A stretch of 64,000 nucleotides of DNA from Hydrogenophaga palleronii_A. GTDB lineage: Bacteria; Pseudomonadota; Gammaproteobacteria; Burkholderiales; Burkholderiaceae_C. This document shows, piece after piece, positions 50,995 through 58,667 of this stretch. Made by a program: the position numbers and the translations under genes. Each line of letters begins with the position of its first letter. The first letter of the stretch is position 1. Location of the stretch: the NCBI RefSeq assembly GCF_031457455.1, contig NZ_JAVDWU010000001.1:62001-126000 (forward strand). The letters run 5' to 3'. The notes below the pieces were generated by a model, which was given only the letters and a program-made list of their open reading frames with translations, had not been told where the DNA came from and made no database searches.

Positions 50995-52002
50995 ATGTCA
51001 AAGGTCAAACCCGCCCCCTTGCCGCCCGACACCGTCATTGGCGGTTATCGCATCGTCCGCAAGGTTGCTGCGGGCGGTTTTGGCGTTGTGTATCTGGCCG
51101 TGGACACCGAAGGCCAGCAAGTGGCTGTCAAGGAATACCTGCCATCTTCGCTTGCTTCGCGGGCGCCAGGTGAGCTGCTTCCCCAGGTTCAGCCTGAAAA
51201 ACTTTCGCTTTACCGGCTTGGCCTCAAGAGCTTTTTTGAAGAAGGCCGGGCGCTGGCGCAGATTTCGCATGCATCGGTGGTGAGCGTGCTGAATTTCTTT
51301 CGTGAAAACGAAACGGTCTACATGGTGATGAACTACCTTGAGGGTGCGTCCCTCCAGGAATTCATCATCACGGCGCGGGAACAAAAGAAGCAGAAGGTGT
51401 TTCGCGAGTCGACGATTCGCTCGTTGTACGACGAGGTGCTTCGGGGCTTGCGCATCGTGCATCAGCACAAGATGCTTCACCTCGACATCAAGCCGGCCAA
51501 CATCTTTGTGACCGACGACAACCGGGCTGTGCTGATCGATTTCGGCGCTGCCCGCGAGGTGTTGAGCAAAGAAGGCAATTTCATTCGACCCATGTACACG
51601 CCGGGGTTTGCTGCGCCCGAAATGTACCGTCGCGACTCCTCCATGGGTCCGTGGACCGATATCTACGCCATTGGCGCCTGCATTTACGCCAGCATGCAGG
51701 GCTACCCACCCAATGATGCACCGCAGCGACTGGAAAAGGACCGTCTGTCGCTCGCTTTGTCCCGTCTGCGCGGTGTGTATTCGGACAACCTCATCGAGGT
51801 GGTGGAATGGTGCATGTCGCTTGATCCATTGTCTCGTCCGCAATCGGTGTTCGCCTTGCAAAAGGAGCTCAGCCGGGAGACCGAACGCAGCTACACCAAG
51901 CTCACGGTGGCTGAAAAGATGCGGTTGCAGTTTGACAGCATCGTGTCGGACAACAAGAAATCGATGCGCAAGTCCACGAACGCTGGCACCAAGTTTCGAT
52001 GA
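50995..52002 (+). CDS. cytosolic Ser/Thr protein kinase
   Basis: A 335-residue Hanks-type kinase. Gly-rich loop AAGGFGVVYLA, ATP lysine in VAVKEYLP, catalytic loop HLDIKPANI (His-Leu instead of His-Arg at the HRD motif), DFG as IDFGAAR, and APE region GFAAPEMY. The active site looks complete but the HRD arginine is replaced by Leu. No membrane segment or sensory domain follows. ATG 50995 fits; the TTG at 50953 is an alternative. Its stop overlaps the phosphatase start (ATGA), so the pair forms a reversible phosphorylation switch. Substrates unknown. Confidence 0.9.
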   Translation: MSKVKPAPLPPDTVIGGYRIVRKVAAGGFGVVYLAVDTEGQQVAVKEYLPSSLASRAPGELLPQVQPEKLSLYRLGLKSFFEEGRALAQISHASVVSVLNFFRENETVYMVMNYLEGASLQEFIITAREQKKQKVFRESTIRSLYDEVLRGLRIVHQHKMLHLDIKPANIFVTDDNRAVLIDFGAAREVLSKEGNFIRPMYTPGFAAPEMYRRDSSMGPWTDIYAIGACIYASMQGYPPNDAPQRLEKDRLSLALSRLRGVYSDNLIEVVEWCMSLDPLSRPQSVFALQKELSRETERSYTKLTVAEKMRLQFDSIVSDNKKSMRKSTNAGTKFR

Positions 52003-52898
52003 AGTTTTCGGTCTACCAGATCAGTCGTCAAGGCGGTCGCGAGCGAAACGAAGATCGCATGGGCTATGCCTACACCCGTGAGGCAGGCCTGTTTGTGCTG
52101 GCTGATGGCATGGGTGGGCACCCTGAAGGCGCCATGGCTGCGCAGCTCGCGCTGCAGACCTTTTCTGCCTATTTCCAGAAGGCGGCGAATCCGACGGTGC
52201 GCGAGGTGGCCGAATTCCTCTCCAGCGCCCTGATGGCCGCGCATCACCAGATCATTCGCTATGCGTCTGAAAAAGGCATGCTGGACACACCGCGCACCAC
52301 CTTGGTGGCGGCGGTGATGGAGCGCAATCACATGCACTGGGTGCATTGTGGTGACTCCCGCCTCTACATCGTGCGAGATGGCAAGTTGCTCACCCGCACA
52401 CGCGACCATTCCTACATGGAGCAGCAGGCCCACCTCGGCAAGGCCACCGACCACATCAACCGCAACATCCTGTTCACCTGTCTGGGCTCGCCGGCGAAGC
52501 CGGTCTATGACCTGTCCGGGCCGCTGCAGTTGCAACAGGGCGACCGCGTGCTATTGTGTTCTGACGGTCTCTGGGGCACGGTGAAGGATCAGGAGATCGC
52601 TTCAGAACTCTCCAAGCGTCCTCTGGAGCAGGCCGTGCCCGAATTGGTGGAGATGGCACTCAAGCGCGGAGGGGCCCGGTGCGACAACGTGACCGTGTTG
52701 GCCATGGAGTGGGAAACGCCTGAAGAATTCCAGTCGACCAGCGTGTCCACCGAGGACATTGAAGATGGCGTGTTCGCCTCCACCATCCAGTCCGGCGTGC
52801 CCGATCCCACCATCGAAGACATGGACGACGAAGCTATTGAACGATCAATAGCCGAGATCAATGAAGCGATCCGCCGCACGGCCGAGCGCAAACTCTGA
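51999..52898 (+). CDS. PP2C-family Ser/Thr protein phosphatase
   Basis: A 299-residue PPM phosphatase. Metal-binding aspartates are in NEDRMGYA and ADGMGGHPEGAMAA; later conserved ones in HCGDSRLYI and LCSDGLWG, and CDNVTVLAM. A C-terminal acidic/Ser-rich extension (about residues 240-299) is not part of the usual fold. Translationally coupled to the preceding kinase; together they resemble kinase/phosphatase pairs that regulate secretion or cell division in other bacteria, but no such genes are beside them. Confidence 0.91.
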   Translation: MKFSVYQISRQGGRERNEDRMGYAYTREAGLFVLADGMGGHPEGAMAAQLALQTFSAYFQKAANPTVREVAEFLSSALMAAHHQIIRYASEKGMLDTPRTTLVAAVMERNHMHWVHCGDSRLYIVRDGKLLTRTRDHSYMEQQAHLGKATDHINRNILFTCLGSPAKPVYDLSGPLQLQQGDRVLLCSDGLWGTVKDQEIASELSKRPLEQAVPELVEMALKRGGARCDNVTVLAMEWETPEEFQSTSVSTEDIEDGVFASTIQSGVPDPTIEDMDDEAIERSIAEINEAIRRTAERKL

Positions 52899-52917
52899 CC
52901 CCCTCTTTCTTTCTCCA

Positions 52918-53649
52918 ATGACAGCATTGTTTCGACCGGGCCAAAGGGCCCCAGATGCCCTGCGTGACGTTCGCATCACCCGTGGCTACACCCTTTACGC
53001 CGAAGGTTCGGTACTGATCGAATTTGGCCAGACCAAGGTGTTGTGCAACGCCTCGGTGGAAGAGAAGGTGCCGCCGCACAAACGTGGCAGCGGAGAAGGC
53101 TGGGTGACGGCCGAGTACGGCATGCTGCCGCGCGCCACCCACACCCGCAGTGACCGTGAAGCCGCCCGCGGCAAACAAAGCGGACGCACCCAGGAAATCC
53201 AGCGGCTGATTGGACGTTCCCTGCGCGCTGTGTTCGACCTCAAGGCCCTGGGTGAGCGCACCATTTCACTGGATTGCGACGTGATCCAGGCGGATGGTGG
53301 CACCCGCACCGCCAGCATCACCGGCGCGTTCGTGGCGGCACACGATGCGGTGAGCAAACTGCTCAAGGAAGGCAAGATTGCGGCATCACCGATCAAGGAC
53401 CACGTGGCGGCCATTTCCGTGGGCCTTCTGCAAGGCGAGAGCCTGCTCGACCTCGAATATGTGGAAGATTCGGCCTGCGACACCGACATGAACGTGGTGA
53501 TGACGGGCGCCGGTCATTTCGTGGAAGTGCAGGGCACGGCAGAAGGCGCCGCCTTCACCCGGCGCGAAATGGACACATTGCTGGTGCTGGCAGAAAAGGG
53601 CATCGGTGAACTCGTGTCCCTGCAGCGCCGTGCGCTGGGTCTGTCCTGA
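52918..53649 (+). CDS. rph: ribonuclease PH
   Basis: A 243-residue phosphorolytic exoribonuclease that trims tRNA 3' ends. It has RPGQRAPDALRDVRITRGY, a conserved GEGWVTAEYGMLPRATHTR, and the phosphate site ...QEIQRLIGRSLRAVFDL. ATG 52918 follows the 3' end of the phosphatase gene. Followed by rdgB, the typical rph-rdgB order. Confidence 0.95.
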   Translation: MTALFRPGQRAPDALRDVRITRGYTLYAEGSVLIEFGQTKVLCNASVEEKVPPHKRGSGEGWVTAEYGMLPRATHTRSDREAARGKQSGRTQEIQRLIGRSLRAVFDLKALGERTISLDCDVIQADGGTRTASITGAFVAAHDAVSKLLKEGKIAASPIKDHVAAISVGLLQGESLLDLEYVEDSACDTDMNVVMTGAGHFVEVQGTAEGAAFTRREMDTLLVLAEKGIGELVSLQRRALGLS

Positions 53650-53678
53650 CTTGTCGTCGTACCGGGCGTGAAGCTGGC

Positions 53679-54302
53679 ATGAAGCTGGTACTGGCATCCA
53701 ACAACGCGGGCAAGCTGGCCGAGCTGCAGGCACTGTTTGCGCCGCTGGGCGTGGAACTGGTGCGACAGGGCGAACTGGGCATTCCCGAGGCACCCGAACC
53801 CCATCGCACCTTTGTCGAGAACGCCCTGGTCAAGGCCCGCCATGCGGCGCGCGTGAGCGGGCTGCCCGCCGTTGCAGACGACGCGGGGCTGTGCGTGGAG
53901 GCCTTCGGCGGACTGCCCGGCGTGGACACCGCCTTCTATGCCACCCGGTTTGGATATGAGAAGGGCGATGACAACAATGTGCGCGCCCTGCTCGAACAAT
54001 TGACCGACGTAAGTGACCGGCGGGCTGCGCTGGTCAGCACGCTGGTGGCACTGCGCAATGCAGATGATCCCGAGCCTTTGGTGGCAACAGGTCGCGCACC
54101 TGGGCTGATCACCCGCGAGCCCTTGGGAAAAAATGGTTTCGGCTTCGACCCTGTGATGTTTCTGCCCGAATTTGGAAAAACATTTGCCGAACTGCCTACC
54201 GAAGTCAAGAACGCCCACAGCCACCGGGGCCGGGCGGCCCGACAGATGCTGGCGCTCATGCGCGAGCGCTGGTTCGCACTGCCTGCCGAAGCGCGCCCAT
54301 GA
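53679..54302 (+). CDS. rdgB: XTP/dITP diphosphatase RdgB
   Basis: A 207-residue Ham1-family pyrophosphatase that clears non-canonical purine nucleotides. Signature LASNNAGKLAELQ at the N-terminus, VADDAGLCVEAFGGLPGVDTA, GFGFDPVMFLPEFGKTFAEL and SHRGRAARQM. Its stop overlaps the hemW start (ATGA). Confidence 0.95.
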   Translation: MKLVLASNNAGKLAELQALFAPLGVELVRQGELGIPEAPEPHRTFVENALVKARHAARVSGLPAVADDAGLCVEAFGGLPGVDTAFYATRFGYEKGDDNNVRALLEQLTDVSDRRAALVSTLVALRNADDPEPLVATGRAPGLITREPLGKNGFGFDPVMFLPEFGKTFAELPTEVKNAHSHRGRAARQMLALMRERWFALPAEARP

Positions 54303-55585
54303 CAGCGGGCAAGCCGGTGCCCATGTCCTGGCCCCGAGAGATCGCAGAAGGCCGGGATGCGTCCCCCCAGTCACAGGCCGCATGGAACGACGTGAATCGC
54401 TGGATGCGGCCAGGCACCCTGCAGTTGCAAAGCCTGCCGCCGCTGTCGCTTTACGTGCACCTGCCCTGGTGCCTGAAGAAGTGCCCCTACTGCGACTTCA
54501 ATTCCCACGAATGGACCGCCACCGCAGGCGCAAATGAAGCCCTGCCGGAGGCGCGCTACCTGGACGCCTTGCGAGCCGATCTCACGGCCTCGCTTCCATT
54601 GATCTGGGGCCGGCCCGTTCACAGTGTGTTCATCGGTGGTGGCACCCCCAGCCTGTTTTCCCCTGCTGCCATCGACCGGTTGCTGGGCGATATCCGCTCT
54701 TTGGTGCGGCTTGATGCCGACGCGGAGATCACGCTGGAGGCCAATCCCGGTACTTTCGAGAAGGACCGCTTCCGTGCTTTTCGCGAAGCCGGTGTGACGC
54801 GGCTTTCGATCGGGGTGCAGAGCTTCAATGACCAGCACCTGAAGGCGCTGGGCCGGGTTCATGACGCGAACCAGGCCAAAGCGGCCGTCGAAGAAGCCGC
54901 CCGTTCATTCGACACCTTCAACCTGGACATCATGTACGCGCTGCCCGGTCAGTCGCTGGCCGATTGCGAGAAAGACATTCGCACGGCGCTGTCGTTCGCT
55001 CCACCACACATCTCCATCTACCACCTCACGCTGGAGCCCAACACTTATTTCGCGAAGTACCCTCCGGCGCTGCCGCAGGAAGACGATGCCTGGGACATGC
55101 TGGATCTGATCACCGACACCACCGCTCGGGCAGGTCTGGGCCGTTATGAAGTCTCGGCCTATGCCCGCGAAGGACATCGCTGCTGGCACAACCTGAACTA
55201 CTGGCAGTTTGGTGACTACTTGGGCATTGGCGCGGGCGCGCACAGCAAGCTCAGTTTTGCACATCGCATTGGCCGACCGGTGCGGGTGCGCGACCCCAGG
55301 CTGTACATGGAACGAGCCTTGGCTGGTGACGCGGTGGTCAGCGCCGACGAAGTGTCGAGGAAGCAACTGCCGTTTGAGTTCATGCTCAACGCCCTGAGAC
55401 TCAGGGACGGGTTCACGCTTCAACAATTCACCGAGCGCACTGGGTTGCCGCTCTCCAGCATTGATCAGGCGCTGCAGCAGGCGCAGGACCAAGGCTGGGT
55501 CACGCTCGACGCTTCATGGGTAAGGCCGACTGCCCGAGGCTTTGATTTCCTGAGCGATCTTCAAAGCTTGTTCCTCGCCGACTGA
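54299..55585 (+). CDS. hemW: radical SAM heme chaperone HemW
   Basis: A 428-residue radical SAM protein with the cluster motif CLKKCPYCDFNSH (CxxxCxxC), then GGGTPSL and the HemW-type EANPGTFEKDRFRAFREAGVTRLSIGVQS. It lacks the second N-terminal cysteine region seen in coproporphyrinogen oxidase HemN, supporting HemW, a heme-transfer chaperone. A 30-residue N-terminal extension precedes the fold. Coupled to rdgB; order rph-rdgB-hemW is common. Confidence 0.93.
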   Translation: MTAGKPVPMSWPREIAEGRDASPQSQAAWNDVNRWMRPGTLQLQSLPPLSLYVHLPWCLKKCPYCDFNSHEWTATAGANEALPEARYLDALRADLTASLPLIWGRPVHSVFIGGGTPSLFSPAAIDRLLGDIRSLVRLDADAEITLEANPGTFEKDRFRAFREAGVTRLSIGVQSFNDQHLKALGRVHDANQAKAAVEEAARSFDTFNLDIMYALPGQSLADCEKDIRTALSFAPPHISIYHLTLEPNTYFAKYPPALPQEDDAWDMLDLITDTTARAGLGRYEVSAYAREGHRCWHNLNYWQFGDYLGIGAGAHSKLSFAHRIGRPVRVRDPRLYMERALAGDAVVSADEVSRKQLPFEFMLNALRLRDGFTLQQFTERTGLPLSSIDQALQQAQDQGWVTLDASWVRPTARGFDFLSDLQSLFLAD

Positions 55586-55615
55586 TGGATCGCCCCTTGG
55601 CGTTGGGGCAGCGAA

Positions 55616-57022
55616 TCAAGAACTCAGGCCGGCTTCAACGGCGCGCAGACTGAAGCCCACCCGGGTGGTGCCATTGGTCGACTCCGCCGTCGGAAAACCA
55701 TCGTGCATGCGTGCAATGGCGGCCACGATCGACAGTCCCAGGCCATGATGAAGCCGGTCCGGCTCGCTCCTGGCGGAGTCTGCGCGAAAAAACCTGTCAA
55801 AGAGTCGTGGGAGATGGGCTTCGTCGATGCTGGGGCCAACGTTTTCCACCCAGAGCCGCACGGAACGGTCGTGGTCCTGGGCGATGTGCACCGAAAGTCG
55901 GGACCCTTTGTCTGCATAGCGGATGGCGTTGCCCAGCAGGTTGGAGAGTGCCCGTTTGACCAGGGGTTCATCCAGCGGCAGGCTGGCGTCACCCTCAATG
56001 GCCACGCCCAGACCTGACTCCTCGATGGCGGCCTCGTGGAATTCCACCACTTGCTGCACCAGTTGCGCCAGGCCGACGGGTGCACCACGCCTGGCCTTCA
56101 CGCCCCGGTCAGCCTGGGCGAGGAAGAGCATGTCGTTGACAATGGCGGCCATGCGCTGGAGCTCTTCCAGGTTGGACACCAGCGTTTCGCTCAGCTCATC
56201 TGCGCTTCTTTCCCGGCTCAGGGCCAGTTCGGTGTGACCGATCAGCGTGGCCAGCGGGGTTCTGAGCTCGTGGGCCACGTCGGCGTTGAAGCCCTCGAGC
56301 TGCGTGTAGGTTCGCTCAACCCGGTGCATCAGCCCATTGAACTGATCGATCAGCGGTTGAAGCTCTTCTACCGGCTCCTCCAGCGTGAGGCGCTGGCCCA
56401 GCCGCCTGGCATCGATTGCCTTGGTCTGCGCCGCCAGATCGATCAGGGGCCGCAGACTGCATCGGACCCGCCAGAACGTGCCCCAGCCCACCAGGGCGGC
56501 ACCGGTGATGACCGAAACAATCAAGAGCAATGCCACCCGGCGGCCTGTCTTGGCGTCCTGGGTGCAGTCGAGAACGAGTTGGCCCCGGTAAAGCAGTTCA
56601 CCATTCGCTGCAGGCACAGTGAACGCCATGGCATTGGTGACGCTTTGAGCGAGGTCGAATGAGGGGGCAGCATCGTGGTAGAGCGCGCTGCCGTCCGCTC
56701 TTTCCACTTCCAGATAAAACCCGGAGCTTCGCTCGGCCAGCCAGCTCAGTTTGGACACGACCTCAGCTTCCCCGCCCTGGATGTTGGACTCCTTGATCAC
56801 ATCGACCAGCACGTTGCTGTAGGTGCGTAATTGCTCTTCGTGCTTCATGCTGAAGAGCATGGTGGTGGCGCCATAGATGGTCGCCAGCAACACACCAAGG
56901 CCTATCACCGTCTGTATGGCCAGCAGCAGCGAAAGGCGCCGGCCGATCGAATATGCGCAGGGTGTGGTGCCTGCCTTGGCTGCGGTCGCGCTGGCCGGCA
57001 TGGCCGCGGTGTTGGTGTTCAC
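55616..57022 (-). CDS. two-component sensor histidine kinase (heavy-metal/CusS type)
   Basis: A 468-residue membrane kinase. TM1 lies near residues 27-50, a periplasmic sensor of about 120 residues follows, then TM2 near 165-185, HAMP, HisKA with phospho-acceptor His in FNADVAHELRTPLATL, and HATPase (NLLGNAIRYADKG, HGLGLSIVAAIARMH). GTG 57022 has GGAGGG seven bases upstream and is preferred; the GTG at 57046 has no such signal. It follows the response regulator on the same strand. Copper/silver sensing is the family norm, but sensor specificity is unproven. Confidence 0.9.
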   Translation of the reverse strand: MNTNTAAMPASATAAKAGTTPCAYSIGRRLSLLLAIQTVIGLGVLLATIYGATTMLFSMKHEEQLRTYSNVLVDVIKESNIQGGEAEVVSKLSWLAERSSGFYLEVERADGSALYHDAAPSFDLAQSVTNAMAFTVPAANGELLYRGQLVLDCTQDAKTGRRVALLLIVSVITGAALVGWGTFWRVRCSLRPLIDLAAQTKAIDARRLGQRLTLEEPVEELQPLIDQFNGLMHRVERTYTQLEGFNADVAHELRTPLATLIGHTELALSRERSADELSETLVSNLEELQRMAAIVNDMLFLAQADRGVKARRGAPVGLAQLVQQVVEFHEAAIEESGLGVAIEGDASLPLDEPLVKRALSNLLGNAIRYADKGSRLSVHIAQDHDRSVRLWVENVGPSIDEAHLPRLFDRFFRADSARSEPDRLHHGLGLSIVAAIARMHDGFPTAESTNGTTRVGFSLRAVEAGLSS

Positions 57023-57055
57023 TGGACGACCCTCCGTGCTGCGCACTGCGGGACT

Positions 57056-57089
57056 GAGCTAGCTTGGGAACGGCCCGGCGCGGCGCTCA
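57056..57089. repeat. 34-bp direct repeat, copy 1 (regulator-kinase gap)
   Basis: GAGCTAGCTTGGGAACGGCC followed by CGGCGCGGCGCTCA. A copy with one mismatch occurs at 57122-57155. Together with the 32 bp between, they fill the gap between the response-regulator stop and the kinase start. Confidence 0.85.
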
Positions 57090-57121
57090 CTGGAGTGCCT
57101 TCGCCCTTCGGGCTGCGGTGC

Positions 57122-57155
57122 GAGCTTGCTTGGGAACGGCCCGGCGCGGCGCTCA
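57122..57155. repeat. 34-bp direct repeat, copy 2 (contains the regulator stop codon)
   Basis: Same 34-bp unit with one mismatch; its last three bases (57153-57155) are the response-regulator stop codon on the minus strand, so the gene end lies in the repeat. A slipped duplication, or part of a larger repeat unit, is likely. Confidence 0.85.
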
Positions 57156-57833
57156 TGCTCTTTCCTCCAGTACGTAACCCATGCCCCGCACGTTGTGCAG
57201 CAGCTTGGGCTTGAATGGGTCGTCCATCTTGGAACGCAAGCGGCGCACCGCAACCTCGACCACGTTGGTGTCGGAGTCGAAGTTCATGTCCCACACCTGT
57301 TCTGCAATCGTGGTGCGCGAGAGGATCTGACCCTTGCGCCGGGCCAGCAACGCCAGCAATGAGAATTCCTTGGCGGTCAGATCGAGCCGCTGGCCCGCCC
57401 GCCATGCCTTGCGGCTGAGCAGGTCCATCTCCAGGTCGCTCACGGTCATGCGGGCCGTTGCGGCTTCGCTGGCCGCCGGGCCCCGGCGCAAAAGCGCCCC
57501 CACCCTTGCGAGCAGTTCGGAAAAGGCAAATGGCTTGACAAGGTAGTCGTCCGCGCCGGCCTCCAGACCTTGTACTCGGTCCTCCACCCGGTCGCGGGCA
57601 GTGAGCATCAACACGGGTGTGCCGTGACGCTGGCGCAAGGCGGAGAGAACACCAAACCCATCAATGCCAGGCAGCATGATGTCGAGCACCACCAGCTGGT
57701 AGTCGCCTTCGAGGGCCAGGTAGCGGCCCTCGATGCCGTCGCGCGCCACGTCCACCGTGTGTCCGGCTTCGGTCAGACCGCGCTTGACGTAGTCCGCCAG
57801 TTTGGCTTCGTCTTCAATGACCAGGATGCGCAT
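57153..57833 (-). CDS. OmpR/PhoB-family response regulator (CusR/CopR type)
   Basis: A 226-residue regulator: receiver with phospho-Asp in VVLDIMLPGIDGFG, conserved Lys in YLVKPFAF, and a winged-helix DNA-binding domain (TAKEFSLLALLARRKGQILSRTTIAEQVWDMNFDSDTNVVEVAVRRLRSKMD split by the recognition helix). The heavy-metal subfamily features NFDSDTNVVEVAVRRLRSK. ATG 57833 is chosen; TTG 57881 unlikely. Upstream of the kinase, same strand; divergent from the DUF4148 gene with a palindrome between. Confidence 0.92.
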   Translation of the reverse strand: MRILVIEDEAKLADYVKRGLTEAGHTVDVARDGIEGRYLALEGDYQLVVLDIMLPGIDGFGVLSALRQRHGTPVLMLTARDRVEDRVQGLEAGADDYLVKPFAFSELLARVGALLRRGPAASEAATARMTVSDLEMDLLSRKAWRAGQRLDLTAKEFSLLALLARRKGQILSRTTIAEQVWDMNFDSDTNVVEVAVRRLRSKMDDPFKPKLLHNVRGMGYVLEERA

Positions 57834-57908
57834 GGTGTGAGGGCGTGGTGGTGCCGGTAGGAATGCGATGGGGAGGTGCAAATTGTCGGGGAATCAGGGT
57901 GTGGCTGC

Positions 57909-57924
57909 ATTACGAATTGGTAAT
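57909..57924. promoter_or_regulatory. 16-bp palindrome between response regulator and DUF4148 gene
   Basis: ATTACGAATTGGTAAT differs from its own reverse complement at only one symmetric pair. It lies about 76 bp upstream of the regulator start and 106 bp upstream of the DUF4148 start, the usual position for an operator shared by divergent genes. OmpR-type regulators often bind direct repeats, so the actual binder is uncertain. Confidence 0.5.
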
Positions 57925-58030
57925 TCTCGTGTTCATGAAACGCAACCTGCGGTTTTTAAAGTTCATTCCGTGCCGCAAATCAGTCAAAGCAGCACGCCCT
58001 AGCAAACCTTTCAACCACTCAGGAATCATC

Positions 58031-58399
58031 ATGAAACTCTCTACCCGAATTCTCGTTCCACTCGCATTCACGCTGGCCGCCGGGGCCTCGTTCGCAGAAG
58101 GCCCGCTGGAAGGCAACGAAGTCTTCTCTTCGTCCACGCAGTCGTCGCTGAGCCGCGCTGAAGTGCGTGGTCAGGCTGTGGCCGCCCGTGCCAGCGGCTT
58201 GATTGCAAATGGTGAAATCCAGCCCGTGCAAGCCGAGCAGGGCATCGGCAAGACCCGCGCCCAGGTGCGTGCTGAGTACGCAGAAGCACGTCGTCTGGGC
58301 TTGGTGGCCGCTGGTGAGATCCATCCGGTCGCCACGCCTGCACAAGCCGAGCAGATCCGCTTGGCGGGTGTGCGTGCAACGCAGGTCGTTCAGCGGTGA
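58031..58399 (+). CDS. DUF4148 domain-containing secreted protein
   Basis: A 122-residue exported protein with a signal peptide ending at SFAEG and one DUF4148 domain built from two similar helices: SRAEVRGQAVAARASGLIANGEIQP and TRAQVRAEYAEARRLGLVAAGEIHP. DUF4148 proteins are small, often numerous in Burkholderiales, and of unknown function; some are stress or metal responsive. AGGA precedes the ATG. It is divergent from the two-component genes and a plausible target. Confidence 0.85.
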   Translation: MKLSTRILVPLAFTLAAGASFAEGPLEGNEVFSSSTQSSLSRAEVRGQAVAARASGLIANGEIQPVQAEQGIGKTRAQVRAEYAEARRLGLVAAGEIHPVATPAQAEQIRLAGVRATQVVQR

Positions 58400-58667
58400 T
58401 GGGTGCCGGCAAGGCCGTGTGGTGCGGTCTGCACTGAGGTGCGCGCACCACGCCACGCGGCCATTGCCAACTTGCTTCCCGCGCAAGCGAGGGCATGGGT
58501 GTGTTTCTCAGGATTGGGTGCTCGCCTGAAGTTCCGCTGTCAGCGCCAAAGCAAATTGTTTTCTCTTTGAAGGCCGTGCCGGTTTTCCGGATGTGAAGTG
58601 ACGTGGGCCCTCATCTCCATAATGCGCAGGATCATTCACAGATCCTTCAGCATGGAGCCACGCACAA

